DNA of 64,000 nt from Methyloversatilis discipulorum (GTDB lineage Bacteria > Pseudomonadota > Gammaproteobacteria > Burkholderiales > Rhodocyclaceae), in the NCBI RefSeq assembly GCF_000385375.1, contig NZ_ARVV01000001.1, positions 2,356,001-2,420,000 on the forward strand. The letters run 5' to 3'. The notes beneath the pieces were generated by a model. It had not been told where the DNA came from. It saw only the letters and a list, made by a program, of their open reading frames with translations, and made no database searches. Shown here piece by piece: positions 46,601 through 58,600 of the stretch; positions within the stretch are counted from its first letter, which is position 1, and every line of letters starts with the position of its first letter. The translations under genes were made by a program, and so were the position numbers.

Positions 46601-49600
46601 CGTTGCCGCTGCCGGCCGCAACGATGTCGCGGTCGGCCTGCAGGAACACGCGGCCGCTGTTGTCGGTGCGCACCTCGCTCACCCGCATGTCGCCACTCAT
46701 TTCGCGCAGGCCGATGTCGCCGCGCGCGCTGATGGCAGTCACCGCGCCGTTGCCCAGCATGTCGATCTGCATCGGCGCGAGTGTGTTGCCGATGCCGTCG
46801 GCGGCACGCAGGGTCAGGTTCTGCGCGGTGATGACGCCGCGCACGCTTTCCGCCGTGATGGCGCCCCCCGGCAGACCGTTGCCGGCGGTGGCGTCCACCG
46901 TCGTCGTACCGGTGCGGTTGGTCAGGCTGCCGGCGAAGATGATGTCGGCGCGGCTGCGGATGTCGACCTGGCCGCTGTCGTAACCGATGAAGTTGATCGG
47001 GATAGAGTGATCGGCCTTCACCGTGTGCGTGTTGTAGCGCTTGGAGCCGGTTTCGGTCCACACCTCGTAGGTATGCCACTTCCAGATGCAGAGGAAGGCC
47101 GAGCACTCGGAATCCTCGCGGTCCCAGGAGCGGAAGTCGGTGGTCACGTCGCGCCGCTGGTAGCGGTAGGTCGTGCTGCCCATGCCGGTGTCGATCTTCG
47201 TGTACTCGCCCTCGGACAGCGGCGTCGGATCGTCCCAGGTGCGGTAGGCGGTGCGATCGGCCAGAGACCAGCTGCCGGGGAAGAACCAGAACTTGGTTTC
47301 CTTCTCGTACCGCGAGTAGGTGTTCGTCGTGTTGCGCTGACCGGTGACCCAGGTATAGGTCTGTCCGGTCACCGGCGAGTATCCCGTGTTGCGACCGACC
47401 ACGTCGTCGTAGTGCTCGACCTCGACCTCCTTCAGCTTGTTCTGGGCATCGGTGGTGGTGATGAGGTCGCGTGTCTTGACGGCGTTGCCCAGACGGGTGA
47501 CTTCGCGCGTCACCGGCGTCAGGCTGTTGTAATAGGCCAGCGTCTGCGTGCTGGATTGCGATGCGTTGGTGACGATGGCGCCCTGGCCGCCGTTGGCCAG
47601 CGGATCCCAGCGACGCAGGTAATCGGTGATGCGCACCTTGCCTTCGATGTCGTTGCCGGTATCGAGGCCAGTGATCACGATGTCGTAGCCGCTGCGATTG
47701 TCGATGTTGAAGCGGCCGTAGCCGTCCATCGCCGCGATGCGGCCACCGCCGGTGTTCAGTATCTCGCCCAGCAGCTCAAGCTTGCCCCCCTCGACCTTCA
47801 CCGGTTCCAGCTCGACGCGGTTCAGTTCCGCATTGAAGAAGGCCACGATGTTGCCTTCGGTGTTGCTGATGCGGAAGCGCGGATCGGACGGTTTCATCCC
47901 CGCCGCCACCAGCGCGTCGTAGTTGGATTTTGCCTCTGCCAGCGTCGTTGCCGTCTTGTAGGGACCGATGTTCAGGTTCACCCGCGCGCTGTCGCCGATG
48001 ACGATGTTGCGGTCCGGCAGCCCGCTCTGCAGCAGGCCGTTGATGTTCAGGTAGCGCGCGCTGATGAAGATGTTGTTGCCGGCGATGGTCGGGCCGCCGG
48101 TGCCGTTGCGTGCTTCCGTACTGGAGCCGGACGACGCGGTGCCGTCCTCGAAGTTGTTGGCCAGACCGCCGCTGTTGCCACTCGGCGTGCGCGTGCCGCC
48201 CCACATGTCGCGCGGGTTGCCGGCCGTGTGATAGAAGGCCGACGGTGAGCTGAACACGAAGTCGCGACCGGCGGTGATGTTGATGTCCGCCGCCTGGATA
48301 TTGGGTGCGGTCAGCGGGTTCAGCGGGTCCTTCGGCTGCACCAGCACGCTGCCGCGCTCGCTCTCCAGCGTCACCGATCCGAGCAGGTTGCTGATGTTGC
48401 CCACCACCTCGATATCCGGTGCGCGCGTATCGCCATCGGCCGGAACATAGGTGTTGCGCACCGTGATCGACGGCGCCGGCGAGTTCGGTGCGATGCCGAT
48501 GCTGGCGAAGGCGGCCGTGCCGCCCTGGTTGCGATCGTTCAGCGCGGCGTTGATCTGCCCGGTGGTCGGGTTGCTGCCCGGCGTGTTCAGGATGGCGACG
48601 CCGTTCAGCGTGAGGCGGCCGGTCGCGTCCTCCGGAATGATCAGTTCATCGGTCCGCAGGAAGGCCGAACTGTTGTTGATGATCTCGATCTTCGCTTCGC
48701 CGCGCGCATTGAGGCGACCGTTGCCAGCGAGGTTGTCGCCGATCACGTTGATGTTGCCGCCACGCGCGTCGACCTCGGGCATCACGATGAAGGCCGCGTT
48801 GGCAATCGATGCGTTGGCGCCGCCGGCCGGGAACAGGTCGGCCATCTGCTGCTCGAGGAAATTGATTTCCGCGGTCAGTGCAGCCACCGTTTCCGGGTTG
48901 CTGGCATCGCCGCCGGTGCTGGTCGTGCCCTGGTAGTTGCCGCGGATCTCCTTCAGCGCGTTGATGCGCGTGCGCAGGTTGTCCTGCAGGTTCTCCACGC
49001 TCAGCGTCGGCAGTTCCATGCCGTCCGAGCGGGTGATCCAGTACTGCTTGGTCACCGTGTCATAGGTGCAGCCGGCGGTGCCCGGAGTACGGCACTCCGC
49101 CCCCTGTCCCTCGCGCGGCACCTGCACACTGAGCGTCAGCGTCGGCGCGCCGCTGCCGCTCTCGTTGATCGTCATCAGCTGCTGGTTCTGGATGCCTGCA
49201 TCGACCAGACCGCTCACCGACACGCCGGCACGCGACTGTTCGATGCTGCGGCCGCTGTTCTGTTCGATCGACACGTCGCCGCCGCCGAACAGATTGCTCA
49301 CCCCGCTGGCGATCGCACTGGCGGCCTGGCTGTACAGATCGCGCGCCACGCCCTGACCGTCGACGCGGTGACCGAAGCCCTTGTCGGCGCTCAGGTTCAC
49401 GTCCTTCACACTGCGCAGCGTGCCGACGATGGTGATCTGGTTGTCCTGGTTCAGCAGTGCGTCGGCACCCCAGTCCGAACTGGAGATCGGTACCGCTGCG
49501 TTGTTGTAGAGGTCGGCGGTCGCAACCGTCGAGAAAGTGTTGCGCGCGCCATTGGCATCACGCCCGGCGCCAATGTTGATGAAGCCATCCGCACGGATGT

Positions 49601-52600
49601 CGCTGCCGCTGCCGACGGAGGCCCGCGAACGGACACGCAGGTCGGACAGCGAGTAGCCGTCGGCATAGGCGGCCAGACCCCAGGTCTTGGAATTGGCGCG
49701 CACCTCGACGTCGGCCACATCGCGCGCCGCCAGGTTGAAGTTGCCGACGGTGTCGATCACCACGTTGTTGCCGACGCGCGCTTCGGTCCGGCCGATGTCG
49801 TCCGCCGATGGCGTCAGCGGCGTGGCGTTCAGCCACGCCTTGGCCTCGGCGTCGGCGGCGCTGATCGCGCCGCCGGCCTCCAGCTTGGCGCGATCGCGCA
49901 GCATCACGTCGGACACCGCGTTGAAGTTGGTGCGGCCAGGGGCATCCTCGTCGCCGAGCACGCGCACGCGAGCACCGTCGCCCACCTCGACCAGCGTGAT
50001 GTTGTCCACCGTCGTTTCGCTGGAGCCTGCAGCGCCGCCGGCCAGGCCGCCGGCACCGGCGAATACGTTGAACTCGCTGAGCCAGGGCTTGCGTGTCTGG
50101 TTCAGCGCATAGACGTCGAGATCCCAGGTGCGCAGATTGGCACCGGCCTTTATGCCGGCCACCACGCGCGCGTCGATGTCGTTGCGCGCCTGCGCACCGC
50201 TGGCACCGACGACACCGGCGGACAGCGAGTCGACGCGCGAATTGAAGGTGGCGACGTGATCGGCGCGCACCTCCATGCGACCGTTGGTTGCGGTGCTCAG
50301 CGCCGCCGTCGAGGTGCCGCCGCCGAGCAGCGCCTGGGTGTTGGACAGGTTGCGCGTCGAGGCGACCGCCGCCGCGCCGGCGATGATGCCGCCGGAGCCG
50401 GCTTCGGCATCGGCGTAGGTCTGGTCATGGCCGGTCGCCAGCACCGACAGTGCCGAACCGACGCTGCCGGTGTTGCCATTGTCGATCGACGCCAGCGTGA
50501 CCGAGCCGGCACTGGCCGATGCCAGGTTGGCGCCGATGGCCAGCAGGCCGCCTATCGTGACGCCGCTGGTTTCCGCCGTCTGGCGCGTCTGGTTCGACGC
50601 GGTCAGGCTGGTACTGCCGCTGATGGCGAAGCTGTTGCTGCCACCCACCGTCGCGTTCACCAGCGACGTACTGCCGGCCCAGGAGTCGCTGCCATTGGCG
50701 CCGACCAGCAGCGAGCCGCCGGTGGCGTTGGCGTACGAGTAGGCCGTTTCGCCCAGCGTCGGCAACAGCGTCGCGGCGTTCAGCGACAGGCTGCCGGCGG
50801 TGATGCTGTTGTTGCGTCCCATCGTCGCGTAGGACTGGGTGGCCGCCGTTGCTTCCGCCAGCGACACGCCGATCGACACGGCCAGCGAGCCGTTGTAGCC
50901 GCGCGAAACCGCACTGACTTTCGGCGTGCTGCGTGCGGCAACGGAAATCGCCGAACCCGGCGCATTGACCGTCACCCAGTCGGCGATGGTCGCCCACGCT
51001 GCACCGGTGGCGCTGGCCGTCGCTTCCGATCCGGAACCGGCTGCCACGCCGCCGGAGCCGGCTTTCGAACTGGCACTGACGGCGTCGCCGCGCGTCGACT
51101 CCACCGCCAGCGCGCCACCGCCCAGGGTGACCGAGGTCGCCGCCGCCTGAGTCGTGCTGTCTGCCTCGCCGATCTGCGCCGTACTGCTGCCGGCCTTGTC
51201 GGCACGCGCGATGACGATGCCGGCCGCGACCACGCCCACCGCGTAGCCCTCGGCGTGCGCGCTGGCGTCCATCGCGTCACCTGCGAGCACGCGCACATCA
51301 CCGGCCGCGCTGCCGACCGTCGCCTGGGTGCCATCACCCAGCTTGGCGACGACGGTATTGGCCAGATCGGCCGTCGCGACCGCGGCGCCGACGCCGACAA
51401 GGCCACCTGCCGCCTGATAGCTCTTCACGTTCACTGCCGCCGTACCGGCCTCCAGCCGTCCGGTGCTGGCGTCGAGCTCGATGTCGCCCGTATCGGCACG
51501 CAGCGTGATCGCGCCGTCGGTGGTCGCGCGCACGTCGTGGCGCACATTCAGCACGCCGACCGCTGCACCGACGCCGGCGATGCCGCCCAGCGCCCCGCCA
51601 CCGACCAGCACGTCCACCTTGTCCTTTTCGGACGCCGTGATGCGGATATTGCCGCCGGCGCGCAGCGTGTTTGCTGCGGTGTTCGCCGTATCGACCACGG
51701 TCGCACGGGTCGAGCCATCCGGCGCGGCATTGACGTCAGCCTTGGCCGCGACCTTGCCGCTGGCGTTGATGCGCGTGATGTCCGACTGCGAGAAGTTGCT
51801 GCCGGTGCTGATGTTCCCGTCGTCATCGCCGGTCTTGAGCTGGTCACCGCTGGAGAAGGCATTGGCCTTGCTCAGCGTGCCGTTGTTGTCCTTGTCCGCT
51901 TCGCCCGACGCGTCGCTGCTCAGGCCGGCATTCATCACCGTGACCGCTACCGCGCCGCCGATGCCCACCGTGCCGCCGGCCGCCGCGGCGACTGCCGCAT
52001 TCGACAGATTGCGCTCGGCGCGAGCGGTGACCGCGATGTCGTTGTCGACGTGGACGTTGCTGTCCTGGATGGTGGCCGTCGTCGTGTTGTCTATCTTGGT
52101 CACCGAGGCGCCGGCACCGGCACCGCCGATGCCGCCGACCGCGGCCACACCGGCACGGCTTTCGGTCACCACGCTGTCGGTCGCCTGCACCGCCAGTCCG
52201 CCGCTGCGGTCCGCTGCGCTGCCGACCCGGCTATCGACCACCTTGGCGCTGGTCGTGCTGTCGATGATGCCGACGGCCACCGCACCGGCAATGCCGGCCG
52301 CACCGCCACCGGCTCCGCCGATGGCCCAGGTCCGCATTTCGGTCGAGCTGTCGGCCATCACATTGACCTGACCGTCAGCATCGACGGCGCCGCCGTCGAC
52401 GCGCGCTTCGGTAGTGCTGGTATCGAGGCCCACCGCGAAGGTGCCGGATCCGGCTACACCGCCTGCAGCCAGGCCACCACCGGCCACCAGGAAAACGGAG
52501 TCGTGGTCGGCGCGGATGTCGAGTGCGCCGACGCGCCACACGGCGTCGTCCGAATAGGCTTCGGTGGTGCTGGTGAACTTGGCCACCGAGCCGCTGCCCA

Positions 52601-55600
52601 CCACCGCTACGGCACCGCCCGCAGCGCCGACGACGATGGACGACACGCCCTGGCTGGAGCGCGCCTTCACCGTCGCCGCGCCCTTGGCAGTGACCGAACT
52701 TGTGCTGCCGCTGACGCCGGCGCGCGTGTCGCGATCGAACACGTTCACGTCAGCCGAAGCACCGACACCGGCCAGGCCGACCGCGATCGAACCGATGAAG
52801 GTGTTGCCGTAGGCATGGTCGGCCGCCTTGATGCTGACCGCCTGCGCGTTGCTGGCCGCGCTGTTGTCGCCGCCATTGAGTACCGAGTCGGTCACCGTGG
52901 CGGTGGTTGCGCCGCCGATGATGTTCATGCTCACGGTGGCCGCGACGCCGGCGAAACTGCCGCCCGCGACGTTGGCGACCGCCGTCGTCGTCTGGTGGGT
53001 CGAGGTCGCATTGACCGCGATTCCGCGCACGTTCTCGCGTGTGCGCGACGCGACGAGGTCGGGGGCGACGAAGGGGTTGGACGAAGAATAGCCGCCACCG
53101 CTCTGGTTCATCCGGTCGATGCTGGCGCGCAGATTGACGCCGCCGATCTCGCCGGTATTCACGCTGACGCCGCTGCCCTGCTTCGCGCGCGCCGCCACCG
53201 AACTGCCGCGGATGGCCGCCTCGGTCGCGCCGCCGATCTCGTTCACCGTGGCCGACGCGCCGACGCCGGCAGCGGTGATGCCGATACCGGCCGCGCCGGC
53301 GAGCACCGTGATCTTGTCGTCCGACTCGGCCAGCACCGCGACGTTGTCACGCGCCTCGATGTCGGCGCCTTCCTTGATCACCGCACGCGTGTCCGAGTTG
53401 ATCAGGTTGACCGCCACCGACCCGCCGACGCCGACATCGACGCCACCGCCAATGCCGACTGCCGCGGTCTTGATGGTCGCCAGAGAATCGGCGTTGAGGA
53501 TCAGATTGGTCACGTCGAAGCCGCTGCTCTTCAGGCCGGACACCGTGGCGTGCGTCGAATTGGCGATCTTGTTCACCGCGATGGCGGCGCCGACGCCGGC
53601 CGAGCCACTGATGCCGACCGCGCCGGCCAGTGCATTGATGCGCGCGCTGTCGACCGCGTTGACCGACACCGCAGCGGTGCCGCCGCTGATGTCGGAGCCG
53701 GTGATTTCGGCGACCGTCTTGTTGTCGGTGCGATTGCTCGATGCCGAGCCGGCGAAGGCACCGGTAGCCGCGCCAGCGCCGGCGACCGATCCGGATTCGA
53801 TCAGCGCCGTGTTGCTGCCGGTCAGCGTCAGCGACGCTGCGCCGCCGATGGTGCTGTCATGTACGCGCGCCTTAGCCGTGTTGCGCACCCAGTTGTCGCC
53901 GACCGCACCGCCCACCGCTGCGTTGCCCGAGAAGGCGGCCGCACCGGCCAGCGACTTGATGGTCGACGTGTCGGATGCCTGCAGCGTGATGGCCGAGTCG
54001 TTGTCGACGTTCTCCAGCGTGCTGCCGACGATTTCGGCGGTGGTGACGTTGCCGCCTTCGCCACCGGCATTGGTGTCGCCGGAATACATGCCGATGTGGT
54101 TGAGCGTGATCGAACCGGACAGCGCGACGCCCTGCGCACCGCCGGCGGCCAGCGCCAGCGTTTCGATGGTGGCCGTTTCCAGCGCAGTCAGGCTCAGCGC
54201 CGACGCATTGCGCACGGTCGCGCCATCGATCGAGGCCAGCGTCGTATTGCCGATCTTGTTGTAGCCGAAGGCACCGCCGACCGCGCTGCCGCCAATGCCG
54301 ACGGCGACCGCACCGGCCAGTGACCGCAGGGTCGAACTGTCGGTCGCGCTGACAGTGACGGTGTTGCCGTCGCCGCTGTCTTCCAGCAGCGCGTCATCGA
54401 CCGTCGATTCGGTCCGGTTGCCGATGAAATTCACCGAAATCGACGCGCTGACCGCTGGCGAGGTGCCCAGCGCCAGCCCGCCGGCCACCGACAGGCTGCG
54501 GATTCGCGCGTCCGACAGTGAGGTCAGGCTCAGCGTGCCGGCCGCGTCGACATGGGCGCGGTCGATCTGTGCCTGCACCGTGTTGAAGATTTCCGAATAG
54601 GCGACCGAGGCGCCGATGGCCACGCTGTTCATGCTGGCCGAGAAGCCGCCGGCCAGCGTGTCGATGCGCGAGCGGTCCTTGGCCTCTATCGTGACGCTGG
54701 CGGCCGACACGTCGTCGAAGGCGGTGTTGGCCTGCGGCGCGCTGACGTTCGCGAGCAGATCGTTGTCGATGAAATTGACCGACACCGAGCCCACACCCGA
54801 CACCTTGCTCGACGCGCCTACGCCGACCGCGATCGAGGTGATCAGCACGTCGGATTCCGCCTTCACGTTCAACCGGCCGGCGGGGCCGGTAACGTCGACC
54901 TTCGAATCCTCGACCTTGGCGGTCAGGTCGTTGTCGATCGAACTCCAGTTGAACGAGGCGCCGACCGCGTTGCTGTTGCTGCCGATGTTGACCTGCAGGA
55001 TGCCGGCCACCGAGGTGATGCAGTTGCCGCTGGGCGTGGCGCCCGCGCCACTGCGGCCGCAGTAGTCGAGGCCCTTGACCGTGTTCTCGCGCTGATTGCC
55101 CGGCTCTATCGTGTCTTCGAGTGCGGCGTCGGCGCCGCGGTCCTGCGCCAGCACATCGACCGCGCCGGTCGCGGTGACCGAGGACAGGCCAACGATCTGC
55201 GCCGTCGTGTCGTTGTCGATTTCGGTGATGACGACCGCGCCGCCTATCGAGTTCGCGTTGTTCGACGCTGAGGCCTGACCGTGCGCGGCGCCGGCGCCGA
55301 TCTCGGTGGCGTTGAAGGCGCGCACAGCCGCGCTGTCGACGCCGCTCACCGCCGAGCCGCCGGCGATCTCGGCAGTGACGACGTTGGCGACGTCGGAATA
55401 GGTGACCGCGCCGCCGGCACCGGTCTTGCCGCCCAGCGCCAGCGTGCCGCCGCCGGTGCCGATGAACATGCGGTTGTAGGCGGTCACGTCGAGCGCGCGA
55501 CCGCTGCCGGCGGCGCCGGTCAGATCGGTCGAATTCAGCGCCGCACGTATCGTGTTGTCGATGATGGACAGCGACAGCGAGCCGGTCAGCGAGTACGAAC

Positions 55601-58600
55601 TCTGGTTCTGGTTGCTGCTCGCGTTGGCGGCGACACCGATGGCGATCGACAGCTGCTCGCCGCCGGCCAGCGCCTGCACCGTCACGTCCTGCGTGTCGTT
55701 CAGGTCGGCGTTCTCGACCAGGCCTTCGACCGTGTTGTCGATCATGTTCACCGACACGCTGCCGGTGACCGCGGCCGACTTGTTCTGACTCGGGTTGTTG
55801 GCACGGGTGAAAGCGGCTGCACCGGAGGCGGTGACGATGTCGAGGTCGGACACGCCGAGCACGGTCAGCTTGGCCGCGCTGCCCCCGTCCGCCTGATCGA
55901 CCGTCACGCCGGACAGCTTCGCGCGCGTCACCAGCGTCACGTCGTTGACCGCCGCGCTGCCGGCGGCAGACAGACCGAAGCTGGGCTTGGACTGCGTGCC
56001 CTGGCTGCTGGTATTGCCCTGCTTCGAGGTCGAGGTCGGCTTCAGTTCGACCATGCCGGCGATCTTGGTCTGCACCTCTTCGTACTTGCTCTTGATGCTG
56101 CCGAAGAAGCCGCCCTGCGAACTGCTTTCGCTGCTGCTGCCGCTGACCGCCACCGCGCCGGTCACCGCGATCGCCTCCATGCGACCACTGGCGCGCGCCT
56201 CCACCGTCACGTCGCCAGACTGGATGACGGCATTCGTGATGCTGCGCTGGCTGCTGCGCGTGTCGCCCTCGTTCAGCGCTTCGCCGTCGTTGTTGCCGAC
56301 CAGCGCCTCGGTGGTGCCGGTGACGCCGTTGTAGGCGATGCCTAGGCCGACCCCGGCCGATTCCGACTTGTTGAAGCCACCGGCGATGGACCACAGCACC
56401 GGCTCGTCGAGCGCGGTGATCGACAGCGTGCCGGCGCGCAGCGTGGCTTCATCGTCGACCAGCGCCCGCGTGTTGTTCGTCACCTCGACGATGGACACCG
56501 AGCCGTTGATGCCGAAGCTCGATCCGTAGCCGGCGATCGTCGCCAGCGAAATGACCAGATCCTTGCCCTCGGCGGCAATGCTCACCTCGTCGGTGGCGCG
56601 CGTGCCGGTGACCGTGTAGCTGCGCTGGCCAGCGGTGCTGCCGCTGACGCTCTCGGTCACCCCCTGGATGGCGGCGCCTTCGCGCACGAACACGAGGCTG
56701 TCGCCATTCAGGATTTCCTGCGTGTAGGCCATGCCCAGGCCCTTGCTGCCGCTGCCGCCACCGGTGCCGCCCGGCAGGAAGTGGCCGCCGTGGAAGAGCA
56801 GCGTCACGTCGCGCTTGGCGCTGACGTCGGCCGGCGCTCCGAAGGACCAGTCCTGCAGTACCTGTTCGTCTTCCGAGGTCGAGCTGTCGTCGGCCACGGT
56901 TTCGTAACTTGCGGTCCAGGCGCCGCTGGCGTTGCCGGTCAGGTTCAGCTTCGCCGATTCCTGCACCTCGGTCTTCGCCGAATGATCGAACTGCAGCAGG
57001 CTGAACGAGCCCGACAGCGAGATCGCGTTGTTCGAGTTGTCCGACGTCGACTTGGCGGCCGAAGCGCCGTTGAACACGTCGAGGATGCCGGTGAGGTCAT
57101 TGAACCAGTCCTTCACCGTGGACAGGCCGTCCCAGCGCGTGAAGCTGCCGCCGGTGATCAGCGATTCCCGCACCGGGATGATGACGTCGGACGCCACCGC
57201 GATGCGCGGTGCGGTGACAGTGGCGCTGCGGCCTATGGTGGCCAGCGCGTCGTGACTGAAGTTGCCAATGGCGATGCCGGCGGAGAAGGTGTTGCGAGCG
57301 GTGTTGCCGGTGGCGCGGTCCTTCGATTGCGAAATGGCGGAGGCCTCCGCCATCACCTGGATGTCCGAGCCCAGCGTGCGTGCGGCGACGACGGCGCGAT
57401 CAGTCGCATGCACGTTGGCGTTCGGGCCGATGCTCGCGGAGGCCGAAGCGTCGCTGTCCACCCAGGCGATGGCGCCACCGACGCGCAGCGAGGTCGATTG
57501 CGGCTTCTGCGCCTTCTGGTCGGTCTCGGCGCCGGCAAGCAGCTTCTCCCACAGTTTTTCCTCGATGAAGCCGCCAGTGTCGGTGATCGGCTTGGCCTTC
57601 TCCTTCGCCGCGTCGAGGATGGCGTCGTTCAGCGAGGTGCCTACCTTGGCCTCGGCTGTGGTGGCGTTCGAGGTGTTGTCGTTGATCGCCAGCACCTGCA
57701 CCTTGGTCGCGTCAGCCACGTTGGCATTCAGCGAGGCGTTCGCTTCTGACGACAGCTGGCTCACCGCGATCGCCGCGGCCGCCTTGCCCTCGTTGCCGAG
57801 CGAGGCGGTGACCGAGTTGGTGAAGGTGTTGCGGTTGGTCGCCGCCACCGTCACGTCGCCCGATACCTGCACCGTGGCACCGGCCTCGACTGTCGCATTC
57901 GCCTGCACGTCGGCGAAGGTGAGGCCGAGCGCGAAGCTCATCTGCGAGCTGGCGTCCTCGCCCGGGTCTGCCGCTTCGACCGACGCTTCCAGCGTGGCGT
58001 CGTTGTTGGCACGCACACTGAGATTGGCGGCGCGCACGGTGGCGCCGGACTTCACGTCCACGGTCGCGGTGGAACTGTTGCGCGCATACAGCGCGCCCAG
58101 ACCCAGCGGCGTGTTCACCTGGGTGCCCGGGCCACTGATGCCGGTGTCGGGCGCCGCCCCTGCTGAGGTGAGGTTGTCGGCGAGCAGCGTGAGGTCCTGC
58201 GTCGCCTCGACCACCGAACCGGCCTTCAGCGTGATGGTCGAGGTGCCGACCGCCTGCGAATGCACGATGTTCAGGCCGAGCAGCGTGGCGCCGATGCCCA
58301 GCAGGCCGGTGGCGCCTTCGGTGGCGAAGTTGGCGGCGTTCTGCTCGAAACTTCCTTCATCGAAGACCCAGCGGTTCTGCACGTCGGTCGACGCGGTCAT
58401 CGACACGTTGCGGCCCTTCACCGTCGCGTTGTCCAGCTCGATCGACGCGCTGGCTTCGCGGTAGCCCAGGATGCTCACCGACGACACCTTGTGCGCGGTG
58501 AAGGTGACGTCGCCGCCGTTGAAGTTGCCGCCGCCGTGTGCCAGCACCTTGCTGCCCGACTTGAGCAGGATGTTCGGTGCCTCGAAGGTGATGTTGCCCG

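Noticed and set aside
43566..48248. Plus-strand frame of 1,560 codons opposite tpsA (and a 1,651-codon one at 49368-54323)
   Set aside because: Antisense to the tpsA repeats; rich in His/Arg/Gly with no domain. Long antisense frames are expected where the coding strand lacks certain codons.
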